A stretch of DNA of 64,000 nucleotides from Leptolyngbya sp. SIO1E4 (GCA_010672825.2 JAAHFU020000006.1:1-64000), one strand, 5' to 3'. Positions 25,552 through 33,815 are shown, numbered from the stretch's first letter. Numbers and translations are program-made. Notes: a model not told the origin generated them from the letters alone.

Positions 25552-25841
25552 CAAACTTAGGGTAAACGTATGATTAGTCTATTCTTTCAGGCAAAAGGAC
25601 TCAGTAGCTGAAGCAAACATGCCTTTTATGATGCTTTGATAATCGCAAAAGTAACCAAATTAACCCTTGATCGATTGCATGTTTACGCTTGAGTTAATGC
25701 TTATGATAAACGTCTAGCTCTGCTCTACTTGGAACTTGTAGAAATCGCCAATAAAGAAGAACCTATTGAGTGAGGTTCAGTGGTTAAATGCATGATTTCC
25801 AGGTACTGGGGACACTTCTTGCTATAGCCAATGCTCCGCAT

Positions 25842-26540
25842 CTAAGACCACTCCCATTCCCAGGGGACAAATAAAAGAGTCATTTCCGACCAAGCCAGGA
25901 AGACCATTATCCCAACGCGCCACGGCCAGGGTCCTAGCCAATTAATTAGGGGGAATTGGCCTGGGTGAAAGTCACCCAGATAGCCATAGTTGAAGCCAAA
26001 CGCAGCATTAATCGGAAAGACACAGGCTACATAAAGCAGACCCACTCTCACCGCCCAGTGATAATCTCTGCGGGTAGGCCGAAATCGATGCACCACCGCC
26101 ATGTAAATTGCAGCACCCACAATAGTCGCATGATGAAGCCAAAAGAGCCAAAACAGAGGACTTAGCAGCCCCACTTGCAGATCAGGGATTAGCAGCCCCA
26201 GGCAACTAAAACCAATGCCCCAAAAATAGAGCAACGCGATCAGACATCGTTTTCGCCAAATGAAGGCTAACGCTACTAGCAGTGCCGCAATGTCACAGAT
26301 ATGAAGTGGGAGCGATCGCGCCGGATCAAAATTAGCCGGCAATAACCACCAGCCATGCAACGCTATCCATAGCAGTAGGTAAATTGTCGCAACTCGCTTT
26401 TCCAGTTTGATCAACTGGCATTTCCCCCGCTGCTGTGCCCCTAAAGCAATGATTTTCCCAACAATTACCGTCAGGCCACTCAAGATGACAACGTGAGTCA
26501 ATGAAAAAGGCTCAAACTGATGAAGGGAATTCTGAAACAT
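25842..26540 (-). CDS. TIGR02206/TMEM164-like integral membrane protein
   Basis: 232 residues, six or seven hydrophobic spans. SLPLHICDIAALLVALAFIW (about 75-94), WLHHATIVGAAIYM and FNYGYLGDFHPGQFPLINWLGPWPW are the conserved segments of the YwaF/TIGR02206 family. Function unknown in the family. Last gene of a run of minus-strand genes (psbU-1, aldo/keto reductase, hydrogenase protease, GNAT); 60 bp after the GNAT gene, so possibly the end of that operon. Confidence 0.75.
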   Translation of the reverse strand: MFQNSLHQFEPFSLTHVVILSGLTVIVGKIIALGAQQRGKCQLIKLEKRVATIYLLLWIALHGWWLLPANFDPARSLPLHICDIAALLVALAFIWRKRCLIALLYFWGIGFSCLGLLIPDLQVGLLSPLFWLFWLHHATIVGAAIYMAVVHRFRPTRRDYHWAVRVGLLYVACVFPINAAFGFNYGYLGDFHPGQFPLINWLGPWPWRVGIMVFLAWSEMTLLFVPWEWEWS

Positions 26541-26600
26541 GAAAACTTGTCGTTATCGTGTTCTTGAGAAAATGACACCGGCTGGTTGCAGGCTCCCTAA

Positions 26601-27119
26601 TTACGTCATCGCTAGGCCAAACTCGTCTCTATACCGAACAACACCGGATACTCCTGACATGACAACCTCATCCAAAATCAAGACCATGAAAGCCTGATCG
26701 GGAACATCTGCCCACTGACAACGGAGCCCCCTCTGGGAGGCGGGGACAAATCCGAAGCGAGGATAATACGTTGGGTGGCCTAGCACAATTACAAAAGGAC
26801 AGTGGCTTTGGCGCAGGATATCGAGACTGGTTTTGACTAGGTGAGTCCCGATATGCCGGCGTTGGTATCCAGGCAATACAGCCATTGGAGCAAGGCCCAT
26901 CCCCCGTGTCAGATCAGCATGCCCTTCAACCATCACTGGTGTAAAAAGAATGTGGCCAACAACTGCCTGCCCGGAGACGGCCACTAAAGATAAAGCATCC
27001 GGACAAGTCAACCGCAAACTATCGACAAGGTCAGCTTCCTGTAATTGACCAAAGGCCCTCTCATTGATGAGGCGAATTGACGGAATGTCGTCGGGTTTCT
27101 CCGGTCGGACTATAACCAT
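26601..27119 (-). CDS. GNAT N-acetyltransferase (YhbS-like)
   Basis: 172 residues from the ATG at 27119 (MVIVRPEKPDDIPSI). Full GNAT fold: ALSLVAVSGQAVVGHILFTP, MAVLPGYQRRHIGTHLVKTS (acetyl-CoA loop) and LGHPTYYPRFGFVPA, a signature of the YhbS branch. Overlaps the end of the hydrogenase protease gene by 59 bp, so the two are translated together. Substrate unknown. Confidence 0.85.
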   Translation of the reverse strand: MVIVRPEKPDDIPSIRLINERAFGQLQEADLVDSLRLTCPDALSLVAVSGQAVVGHILFTPVMVEGHADLTRGMGLAPMAVLPGYQRRHIGTHLVKTSLDILRQSHCPFVIVLGHPTYYPRFGFVPASQRGLRCQWADVPDQAFMVLILDEVVMSGVSGVVRYRDEFGLAMT

Positions 27120-27627
27120 TAGGGACTGTTTGAGCCACTGAGTCAATCAATTCTACGATCGCGTCTAATGCTTGTTCAACGCCTCGTTCTGCCAATCCTG
27201 AGAGTGGTTGCCCTGCGGTAAAGTCGCTAGCAGGTACTTCAACCCACCAAGCTTTAGGACAATGGCCATAAGCTGAGGCGGCCAATGCCAAGAGTGAACA
27301 CGGATCGCAAGAATGGCCAAAAGCAGGGACGGCTGACCCAGCTGTTTCAGAACCGCAAGCATCTAAGGACTTTATCTTAACGGCACCAACATCTTTTAAC
27401 TTGCAGGCATCCACAAAGATAGCGAAGTCAGCCGCTGTCAGTTTATCAGCGAGTTCTGGCGTCAGTTGGGTCACCAAGAATGCCTCGACGGCGGGTATTT
27501 TGAGTGTTTTCAGTCGTGAGATTACAGTTTGGCCAATTGCATCATCACCCCGTTGGGGGTTGCCATACCCAATGACCACAATAGTCGGCTTAGCTTCTGA
27601 AAAAGAACTATTTACAACCTCTGCCAT
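27061..27627 (-). CDS. Hydrogenase maturation protease (HycI/HoxW type)
   Basis: 188 residues. VIGYGNPQRGDDAIGQTVI (about 18-36) is the nickel-sensing N-terminal signature of these endopeptidases, which cut the C-terminal peptide of the [NiFe]-hydrogenase large subunit once Ni is inserted. FVDACKLKDVG supplies the second acidic ligand and FGHSCDPCSLLALA the His. The C-terminal tail (about 30 residues) overlaps the GNAT gene. With the broken hypD at 45.6-46.2 kb it indicates bidirectional-hydrogenase functions nearby; no structural hydrogenase genes are in the window. Confidence 0.85.
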   Translation of the reverse strand: MAEVVNSSFSEAKPTIVVIGYGNPQRGDDAIGQTVISRLKTLKIPAVEAFLVTQLTPELADKLTAADFAIFVDACKLKDVGAVKIKSLDACGSETAGSAVPAFGHSCDPCSLLALAASAYGHCPKAWWVEVPASDFTAGQPLSGLAERGVEQALDAIVELIDSVAQTVPNGYSPTGETRRHSVNSPHQ

Positions 27628-27688
27628 GGAACCTTACCTCCGTTGCTCTGCGATGATGTTTGCCATCTGAGGCTGTGATGGCATGACT

Positions 27689-28651
27689 CTAGTTGGGTTC
27701 CTCATTGACACAGTGGCCTGCATTATTGAGTTTTGCCATCTGCTCAGGAGAAAGGGTGAGATCTAGCGCCCCCAGGTTTTCTCGCATGTGCTCCGGTCTA
27801 CCCCCCGAGAAAACAGGTAGCAGAGGCGGTTGGCGATGCATCATCCAGGCCAGCACAACTTGGTTTGGAGTAGCCCCTAGTTCCTGGCCAACTTCTTGTA
27901 AGACTGCTATCCGGGCTTCTAGGTCAGGACCACTGTAAGTTGCTGGAATCGGGCGTTCGGGTCGCACATACGCTCCCCGGAGAAGTGGCGTGTAGGGCAG
28001 CATGGTTTTGCCACGGGCATCGCAATAGCTCATCAAGTCCTGGTTGATTAAGCGTTGGTCGCCAAAGTCGGCTCCTGGATTCGGACGCAGGTACGTGAAT
28101 CGCTGCTCGACACAGGTGAACCCAGCCCAACCTTGTGCCGCCGCGATCTCATCGGCATCAGCCAAGCGCCAGGCCCGATAATTGCTCGCCCCCACAAACC
28201 GGACCTTACCAGCTTGCACCAACTTATGAAAGGCTTCTAGGGTCTCTTCTAACGGTGTGTGCGAGTCATCTTTGTGGGCGTAGTACAAATCGAGATGCTG
28301 AATGCCCAAGCGATTCAGACTCTTTTCGCATTCTGAGATAATGGTTGACGCGGATAGGCCATCAGGGACATCTTCATAGCCAAACCCAACCTTACTGGCA
28401 ATGAAGAGTTCATCACGATTTCCTCGTTCCCGCAGCCAGCGTCCAATCACGACTTCGCTTTCGCCACCCTTGCCACCAACACTCCATTGGTTATAGCTGT
28501 TACCGGTGTCCATAAACATGCCCCCGGCTTCCCGATACAGGTCCATCAGTTCAGCCGATTGCTTGTAATTGTTGAGGGTACCAAATCGCAGCGTTCCCAA
28601 AGCTAAACAACTAACCTCAATACCTGTTTGGCTCAATTGAATCTTCTTCAT
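27689..28651 (-). CDS. Aldo/keto reductase
   Basis: 320 residues from MKKIQLSQTGIEVSCLALG. TIM-barrel with the catalytic tetrad visible: Asp in FMDTGNSYNQW, Tyr in the same motif, Lys in FIASKVGFGYED, His in LDLYYAHKDDSH. The NADPH-phosphate end (SGGRPEHMRENLGAL) is present. Reduces aldehydes or sugars; substrate unknown. 55 bp upstream of it ends psbU-1, same strand. Confidence 0.85.
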   Translation of the reverse strand: MKKIQLSQTGIEVSCLALGTLRFGTLNNYKQSAELMDLYREAGGMFMDTGNSYNQWSVGGKGGESEVVIGRWLRERGNRDELFIASKVGFGYEDVPDGLSASTIISECEKSLNRLGIQHLDLYYAHKDDSHTPLEETLEAFHKLVQAGKVRFVGASNYRAWRLADADEIAAAQGWAGFTCVEQRFTYLRPNPGADFGDQRLINQDLMSYCDARGKTMLPYTPLLRGAYVRPERPIPATYSGPDLEARIAVLQEVGQELGATPNQVVLAWMMHRQPPLLPVFSGGRPEHMRENLGALDLTLSPEQMAKLNNAGHCVNEEPN

Positions 28652-28705
28652 GACTATCTCCAACGCTACGGATTAAGTCTCGGCAGATCGAAATAGGCCG
28701 AGAAG

Positions 28706-29146
28706 CTATTTGTAAATTCCGGGATTAATGCGATCGCCGCCTTCAATCAAAGCGGGCTCAGAGGGAGTCACCACAAAATTATCGAGATTGGCTTTCAACA
28801 AATCGAGTTCGTGATCGCTTAGCCCTGGAATATCAAGCACCTCTTCCACCGTATTAAAGGGTGCATTTTGAATGATTTTTCGGGCTAGCGTTGGGTACAA
28901 TCCTCGATGCCGCCTGAAGGTCAGCACATTGGAATTATTCAAGTCAATCTTGGAACTGATTTCACCCAGCTTTTCATCCACAGGATTCCGGAATATCTCA
29001 GATAGGTTGTATGGGCTGTTCATGGTTTTGTGGACCATAAGTTGCGCGATTGCTGGCTGATTAAAGCCCAGCCCAAACCAGAAGACAAGCCACAGGGCAA
29101 GTCCTATGAAAAGGCCCATTAATAAACTCACAAAGTTTTTCATCAC
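28706..29146 (-). CDS. psbU: PsbU-like photosystem II extrinsic protein (copy 1)
   Basis: 146 residues. N-terminal signal (SLLMGLFIGLALWLVFWFGL, cleavage near AIAQ), then the PsbU core: KIDLNNSNVLTFRRHRGLYP, TLARKIIQNAPFNTVEEVLD, IPGLSDHELDLLKANLDNF and the C-terminal ALIEGGDRINPGIYK that is diagnostic. The helix-hairpin-helix-like core docks on the lumenal face of PSII and stabilises the oxygen-evolving complex. It lacks the direct-repeat promoter. Located among anaerobic-type genes rather than photosynthesis genes. Confidence 0.88.
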   Translation of the reverse strand: MMKNFVSLLMGLFIGLALWLVFWFGLGFNQPAIAQLMVHKTMNSPYNLSEIFRNPVDEKLGEISSKIDLNNSNVLTFRRHRGLYPTLARKIIQNAPFNTVEEVLDIPGLSDHELDLLKANLDNFVVTPSEPALIEGGDRINPGIYK

Positions 29147-29521
29147 TATCCACCTCCCTCTAGACAGCTAGAAAGCGTCAATAAGCCTCTCATTACAGGA
29201 CATCTGTTTCTGACTGCGAGTCTTTCATGACAGCCCTATTCAGTACCCGAAGACCCTCTAGCAATAGAGCCGATACCCCAACGAACATAACCAAAGCTGT
29301 CAGTTCACTTATCACTAGATAGGCTTCTGATAAGTTGAGTTACCTAGAGAGCAATAAGAAACTCTTCATGCTTTGTTTTGTTGATGAACTTGTAGTACCG
29401 TTCTGTGGCATACTCATCCCCCCAGTGATACCAGGATGCATTCTGGTGTTTATGCCTTTGCCTAGCCAGTAATCGTCACACTGAGTGATTCTGGCTTCCA
29501 GATTGTTGATGGATTTCTCTG
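29147..29521. other. Intergenic region upstream of psbU-1
   Basis: Possible 40-codon minus-strand peptide from a GTG near 29313 (ISELTALVMFVGVSALLLEG, one hydrophobic span, ending about 29194) but without a clear ribosome-binding site; too weak to call a gene. Nothing else seen. Confidence 0.3.
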
Positions 29522-29710
29522 CTAAGCAGGTGCGCCAATGTGGTAAGAAACGCCACGATATTTCAGATCCAGTGACGGTTGAGGCAAAGCTTTTATCAGC
29601 TTATGAAAGTGAAAAGTTCTGCCTCGATACTTACCAATTTCCGTGCTTTCAGAGATTGGGACTTGGGGAGGAGTATACTCGTAGCTAACACCCCGATAGG
29701 TAAGTTTCAT
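29522..29710 (-). CDS. DUF4278 small protein (copy 1)
   Basis: 62 residues from the ATG at 29710 (AGGAGGTGAAGTC directly upstream). The DUF4278 motif KLTYRGVSYEYTPP starts at residue 2, and a second half DLKYRGVSYHIGA lies at the C terminus, so the YRG(V/A)-Y unit is repeated. Function unknown; restricted mainly to cyanobacteria. A direct-repeat promoter lies at 29859-29889 and, divergently about 280 bp away, the structured-RNA candidate A. The other DUF4278 gene (59643) has the same neighbour. Confidence 0.8.
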   Translation of the reverse strand: MKLTYRGVSYEYTPPQVPISESTEIGKYRGRTFHFHKLIKALPQPSLDLKYRGVSYHIGAPA

Positions 29711-29858
29711 GACTTCACCTCCTGATAATTTCGAGTTCACTGACAACGTCAGAAGCTGGCCTTGTAAAAAATGCTGTGACACAGATTCCAGAAAACTTTT
29801 GAAGCAGTTTAGACACTTGAAGAAAATTAGTGACTCACACTAACTTTCTTCTACTTTG

Positions 29859-29889
29859 ATGCTAGACAAAGAATTTGAGAATCTTGTGA
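29859..29889 (-). promoter_or_regulatory. Direct-repeat promoter, site 8 (DUF4278 copy 1)
   Basis: Gene strand: TCACAAGATTCTCA (29889-29876), 11 nt, TAGCAT (29864-29859). Confidence 0.75.
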
Positions 29890-29987
29890 AGATACTTTGG
29901 TGTATTGCCATCATGTAGCACCCGTTAAGCAACGTAAATTCGATCGCAGAAAATTTCTAGGGAATCAGGATTTGCTAATATATAGAT

Positions 29988-30208
29988 GAGGATGTAGTTC
30001 ATCCTCCTTCGACATAGGAAAAAGTGGTAATGCCTGTATTAGGCAAGGCCAAACGAGGATCTAGCAAGAGGTAGCTATGTGAAGGAAAATGTGAGAACTG
30101 CATGCTCGTGTTCCAAATTAGAAAGGTTCAGGAGGGAACCATTGGAAAACCTGATAGAGGAGGTTTGACGGGGGCTGTTGGCACGTGACAGATTCCCCGT
30201 CAAATTTT
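29988..30208 (+). ncRNA. Candidate structured small RNA, copy A
   Basis: A stretch of about 175 nt is homologous to 59370-59204 on the minus strand. Features in order: 5' hairpin GAGGATG/CATCCTC (29988-30006), small hairpin GCCTGTATTAGGC, the shared block GGCAAGGCCAAAC, AGGATCTAGCAAGA with TAGC/GCTA pairing, GCTATGTGAAGG, GAACTG and the hairpin GGTTCAGGAGGGAACC exposing AGGAGG in its loop. It ends in an intrinsic terminator (30164-30208). No reading frame is conserved between copies. A TATATA stretch at 29979-29984 could be the -10. Start inferred. Could instead be a remnant of a mobile RNA (for example an IS605/IscB-associated or intron RNA), which I cannot test. Confidence 0.55.
30164..30208 (+). 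terminator. Rho-independent terminator of candidate RNA A
   Basis: TTTGACGGGG (30164-30173) and CCCCGTCAAA (30195-30204) form a perfect 10-bp stem followed by TTTT. Confidence 0.8.
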
Positions 30209-30316
30209 GTGTTTTAGAGGCGTATTTCTTATAGCGCAAATCGAGCATCTATGGAGTAATCTTCAGGATGCGATCGCATTGTTAGAACTGACTTGTCAAA
30301 AAGGAGTTCAGTAGCA

Positions 30317-30436
30317 ATGTTAACGATTCAATCACCAATGGCATATCGCAATTTGCGATTGCTTCTGCTGATCCTGTTGGCCCTAATGCTGATGGGGCTA
30401 TGGCAGGAACTTACAGTTGGCCTCCCCCTTGCATGA
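30317..30436 (+). CDS. Small single-span membrane protein (39 aa)
   Basis: ATG at 30317 is preceded by AAGGAG 11 nt upstream. Short N terminus (MLTIQSPMAYRNLR), one hydrophobic helix LLLLILLALMLMGLW, and a short tail. Too small for family assignment; lies just after the candidate RNA A, divergent from nothing and convergent with the hydrolase gene. Confidence 0.45.
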   Translation: MLTIQSPMAYRNLRLLLLILLALMLMGLWQELTVGLPLA

Positions 30437-30481
30437 TTGCAATGACTCTCGTGAGACGTGGCAATCCTGTCTTGCATTCAC

Positions 30482-31147
30482 TCATGTCAAGTATTTTCGG
30501 AACCATTGGCTAGCCAGCTGAGCAACTTGTTCTAACGTGCCGGGTTCCTCAAACAGGTGAGTGGCCCCTGGAATAATCTTTAGGTGCTTTTCGGCAGGAA
30601 TGTACTGATACGCCTTTTGATTCAGAGCCACAACGGGTGTGTCATCGCCTCCCACAATCAACAATGTGGGCACTTTTATACGGGTAAGCGTGGAACCGGC
30701 CAAATCGGGTCGCCCACCCCGTGAAACAATGGCTGATACGGCATCTGGGCACTCGGCAGCCGCCATCAGCGCGGCAGCACTGCCCGTACTAGCACCGAAA
30801 TAACCAATTTTCAGCTGGCGAGTAGTGGGGTTCTGCCTTATCCAATCGGTAGCCCTTATCAATCGGTCTGTCAGTAACCCAATGTCGAAGCGGAGACGCC
30901 GGGTTAGTTGGTCAATTTGTTCTTCTTCGACTGTTAGTAGGTCAAACAGAAAAGTAGCTAAACAAGCTTCCTGCAAGACTTCTGCTACATAGCGGTTGCG
31001 CGGGCTCCGCCGACTGCTGCCGCTACCATGAGCAAACAGAACAATCCCTTGAGCATTCGTTGGGATCACGAGATTCCCAGTCAATTGCACTGAACCAGCT
31101 GTAATTGAGATTGAGGAGTCATTATTTTGTTTTGGCAAAGTCTTCAT
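30482..31147 (-). CDS. Dienelactone-hydrolase-like alpha/beta hydrolase
   Basis: 221 residues. FAHGSGSSRRSPRNRYVAEV (oxyanion region, about 38-57), nucleophile GYFGASTGSAAALMAAA (about 114-130), Asp in VGGDDTPV, His in GATHLFEEPG: complete triad. RRLRFDIGLLTDRLIRATDW between core strands is typical of the hydrolases often linked to phosphoribosyltransferase genes. Substrate unknown. Related proteins occur in hypoxia/dormancy gene sets of other bacteria (inference for this one). Confidence 0.8.
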   Translation of the reverse strand: MKTLPKQNNDSSISITAGSVQLTGNLVIPTNAQGIVLFAHGSGSSRRSPRNRYVAEVLQEACLATFLFDLLTVEEEQIDQLTRRLRFDIGLLTDRLIRATDWIRQNPTTRQLKIGYFGASTGSAAALMAAAECPDAVSAIVSRGGRPDLAGSTLTRIKVPTLLIVGGDDTPVVALNQKAYQYIPAEKHLKIIPGATHLFEEPGTLEQVAQLASQWFRKYLT

Positions 31148-31317
31148 GGGTGTACCCTCCTGATTCAGACAACAGCGTTTGCAGCGGTGGGGATGAGGTC
31201 GGCGTTCTCATTGTGCTGGGCTAATTCTCGTCATCGGTTGTTTGAGCAAAGTTCTCATACCAAAGACCGATCGCATAGAAGGGAGCTGGGGTGGCCAGAC
31301 AAATAAACTGATCGACC

Positions 31318-31572
31318 TCAGTTTTTAGCGACTGAGTTGGGGGACTCGATGGAAAGATACCCATAAGTAAACACGGCTTGAGGATTTATGCCAGCTACCT
31401 GTTCCAGTGGGATATATCCTTGATCGCTCGATAAGTAGACAATGCGTCCTTTCTCATCCACCCAAATGTCTTGGATTTCTCCCAAATGCTTAGCCGTTGC
31501 ACTGTCTACCGTGGCGAGACCGATCATCTGGCTATAACGGATAACACTGAGCATCGTATTGAATACCTTCAC
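31318..31572 (-). CDS. PRC-barrel domain protein
   Basis: 84 residues, single PRC-barrel: IRYSQMIGLATVDSATAKHL, GEIQDIWVDEKGRIVYLSS, YIPLEQV. The fold is shared with photosynthetic reaction-centre subunit H and RimM and usually mediates protein binding. It has a direct-repeat promoter 11-41 bp upstream. The length is shorter than the tandem-PRC stress proteins of cyanobacteria. Confidence 0.75.
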   Translation of the reverse strand: MKVFNTMLSVIRYSQMIGLATVDSATAKHLGEIQDIWVDEKGRIVYLSSDQGYIPLEQVAGINPQAVFTYGYLSIESPNSVAKN

Positions 31573-31582
31573 TCTCTAATCT

Positions 31583-31613
31583 ACCCTAGGCAAACATCTT
31601 GAGGACTTTGTGA
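31583..31613 (-). promoter_or_regulatory. Direct-repeat promoter, site 9 (PRC-barrel)
   Basis: Gene strand: TCACAAAGTCCTCA (31613-31600), 11 nt, TAGGGT (31588-31583). The very short leader (about 5-10 nt) implies a later start or near-leaderless mRNA. Confidence 0.75.
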
Positions 31614-31732
31614 AGGCAGGCGGTGAGTTTTTCCCGTCTGAGAAAACTACAGTTCTGAAACTAGATGGGGTTTATTTAGGGGCATCACGCTTGCCTCTTG
31701 AGGCTGAATTCCGCACTTGGAATCGACTTTCG

Positions 31733-32761
31733 CTAGAGTGGGAGATTCTTCGCGGCCATGTGTAAATAGGTTTGAGCTCGCTGAAACCAAGCGGCGGCAT
31801 CAAGGTGTCCGGGTTCTTTCATGTGCCAGACAGCTAGCTTAGCCCGTAAGCAAGCTCGATAGGCTTTGTAAAACTGAATTAAAGCATCGGGTGGAGTATC
31901 TTGAGCCACATAACAGTAGTGGGTGAGGATTTGATCGCCAACCCAAGCAGCTCCCAAACGATCGCACTCTAAAGACAAAAAGGCCAACTCATCGACACAA
32001 TCAAGAATTCGCAGCGATCGGTCAAACTCTAAACAGTCAATAATCGCGACTTCAGGTCTTAGACAAATGTGCTCAGGTCGTAAATCTCCATGACCTTCGA
32101 TGATTTTGCCTTGATCAAGACGGTCATTAAATATCTCTGGCCTAGCTTCTAGAAAGGCTAGCAGATACGATATCAAATCGCTAATCAGTTGGCTAGATAA
32201 ACCATTCGCATAAAGCTTAAGTTCCTGAAGCGTTGTCTGCAGATCTAACTTAAGCCTGCCTAGATAGATCATGCTAGATAGATTAACCGGAGGCAAGGTC
32301 TGGTAGAAATTGACCAAATGCTGCGCAATTCGGTCAGGATCTGCCCCTTCGACGGTTCCCCACTGAATGGCCACATCCAGCATATCTTCTGCTGGCAGGC
32401 GACGCATTTTTACGAGCCAATCAACAACACGACCATTGCCACCTAGTTGTAGCGTCCCCTGAGGTGTAAACATGAGTGGAACGACTTGTAAGTAAGCCTG
32501 AGGGGCCAATCGTTGGTTAAGCTGCAGTTCAGCTTGACAGTCTTGATGTCTGGCTGCAGGCGTACTGAAATCCAGAAATCTGTAGCGGACAGGTTTTTTA
32601 AGCTTATAAGCATACTGCTGGGTTAAGAACACCCAAGACATATGGGTTTCAATAATCTCAACTCGCAGGCAGCCATTGGCTGAGTTCCCAGGATAACTGT
32701 TTGGCTGACTCAGGAACTGAACCTTTTCTGGAGTACTCACTTGCGAATTAATTTTCTGCAT
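31733..32761 (-). CDS. Aminoglycoside-phosphotransferase-like kinase, APH domain only
   Basis: 342 residues. LTQQYAYKLKKPVRYRFLDF (about 47-66) holds the ATP-binding Lys region, GHGDLRPEHICLRPEVAIID (about 225-244) is the catalytic loop with Asp and the metal Asp, followed by CLEFDRSLRILDCVDELAFL. It resembles the N-terminal part of APH-ATPase fusion proteins such as mycobacterial Rv2004c, but the P-loop ATPase half is absent. Substrate unknown; antibiotic resistance should not be assumed. Divergent from psbU-2. Confidence 0.75.
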   Translation of the reverse strand: MQKINSQVSTPEKVQFLSQPNSYPGNSANGCLRVEIIETHMSWVFLTQQYAYKLKKPVRYRFLDFSTPAARHQDCQAELQLNQRLAPQAYLQVVPLMFTPQGTLQLGGNGRVVDWLVKMRRLPAEDMLDVAIQWGTVEGADPDRIAQHLVNFYQTLPPVNLSSMIYLGRLKLDLQTTLQELKLYANGLSSQLISDLISYLLAFLEARPEIFNDRLDQGKIIEGHGDLRPEHICLRPEVAIIDCLEFDRSLRILDCVDELAFLSLECDRLGAAWVGDQILTHYCYVAQDTPPDALIQFYKAYRACLRAKLAVWHMKEPGHLDAAAWFQRAQTYLHMAAKNLPL

Positions 32762-32868
32762 GCTGTAGGTGCTTGCTTAACTCTAGGGTGCAACAAATTG
32801 AACTCGCAAGTAGCCAAGCTGTACAAGAATTTACATCAAAAACCCACTGCACTAAAGTTCAAGTTTCC

Positions 32869-32899
32869 TCATAAATTCCTCATGATTTAAATTTAATTT
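32869..32899 (+). promoter_or_regulatory. Direct-repeat promoter, site 10 (psbU-2)
   Basis: TCATAAATTCCTCA (32869-32882), 11 nt, TAATTT (32894-32899). Gene starts at 32950; leader about 45 nt. Confidence 0.8.
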
Positions 32900-32949
32900 G
32901 AGAAATAGATTTTGTTCCAATAGATGATTAAGTATTTGAGGAAACTGAT

Positions 32950-33366
32950 ATGCTTCTGATGCACTCATGGGTGAGTTTAGGCATGGCCTTTCTTATCAGT
33001 ATTTTTGTTTGGTTAGGATGGGATATGCCAGCGATCGCGGCTAACGAAGTCAATCTCCAGACAAGCCTATCTGCAAATAGTCAGGTGTCAACCTTATCTG
33101 AGAGATTATGTGTCGATACGGGACAAAAAATTGACTTGAATAATGCTAATCTTGTAGCCTTCACAGATTGTCCAGGGTTCTATCCTACGCTGGCAGCGAT
33201 CATTGTGCAGCAAGGTCCTTACGATCGCGTTGAAGATGTTTTAAATGTTCCGGATCTGAATGAGCAGCAACAGCAATTGCTACAGGCAAACTTGGAATTT
33301 TTCATGGTATCAACACCGGTTGTTCCTTTAGCAATGAGGATGCCGCCGAAACCAGCAGCGAGGTGA
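32950..33366 (+). CDS. Divergent PsbU-like protein (copy 2)
   Basis: 138 residues, GAGGAAAC before the ATG. Signal segment (WVSLGMAFLISIFVWLGW, cleavage near PAIAANE), then the PsbU core in diverged form: GQKIDLNNANLVAFTDCPGF, YPTLAAIIVQQGPYDRVEDV, LNVPDLNEQQQQLLQANLEF. The C-terminal ALIEGGDR-Y signature of PsbU is missing and two cysteines (LCVDTG, TDCPGF) are added that could form a disulfide. It has the direct-repeat promoter, unlike copy 1, suggesting a condition-specific lumenal partner of PSII. Confidence 0.8.
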   Translation: MLLMHSWVSLGMAFLISIFVWLGWDMPAIAANEVNLQTSLSANSQVSTLSERLCVDTGQKIDLNNANLVAFTDCPGFYPTLAAIIVQQGPYDRVEDVLNVPDLNEQQQQLLQANLEFFMVSTPVVPLAMRMPPKPAAR

Positions 33367-33421
33367 GGCCATCTTGAGTCCTGAAAAGGGATGAGGCGAT
33401 CGCGATGACCGGCAAAGGTTA

Positions 33422-33458
33422 TATTCGAGATGTGTCATTACAGTTCACATCTCGAATA
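33422..33458 (+). terminator. Inverted repeat downstream of psbU-2
   Basis: TATTCGAGATGTG and its exact reverse complement (13-bp arms, 11-nt loop), 56 nt after the psbU-2 stop. No T-run follows, so it may be a transcript-stabilising hairpin or a weak bidirectional terminator. Confidence 0.5.
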
Positions 33459-33466
33459 CCTGGATA

Positions 33467-33815
33467 TTAGCCAAGGTACTTATCGTAGCAGTGGTACATG
33501 ATGCGTCCTACGCCGCCCATTGACTCAGCGAACCTTCTGGATCTTATATTGGCCTCGTTCACAGGATGAAAGAATGCCTTCTGCAAGCCTCGCTCTTCAT
33601 AGCTGCGATAGAGAGAGATCGCTAGCCTTGTCTTCATCGCCAGAACAATCGAGAAGTTGGCACAAAGCTTCGGATTTTAGGGGCGAGTGATTGTCCCTAG
33701 ACACAGCGATTTCCTGCTTTGTAATCAGTGTTTTGAATGCAGTCAGTGCTCGGCAAAGAAGAATTCGAGCAAGATTGCCCAAATGCTCTCCTAGTTGACG
33801 ATGAAGATTTGCCAA
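33467..33815 (-). pseudogene. Unidentified gene remnant, two frames
   Basis: Minus-strand frame 33815-33597 (ANLHRQLGEHLGNLARILLC) and, in another frame, YRSYEERGLQKAFFHPVNEA then NIRSRRFAESMGGVGRIMYH ending at 33467. The latter reads like real protein sequence (a GNAT-like NIRSRRFAESMG), but no intact product can be assembled. Confidence 0.3.

Noticed and set aside
31733-32761. APH-like protein as an aminoglycoside resistance gene
   Set aside because: The sequence fits the broad APH-like kinase family found in stress gene sets, with no resistance-specific feature or mobile context.
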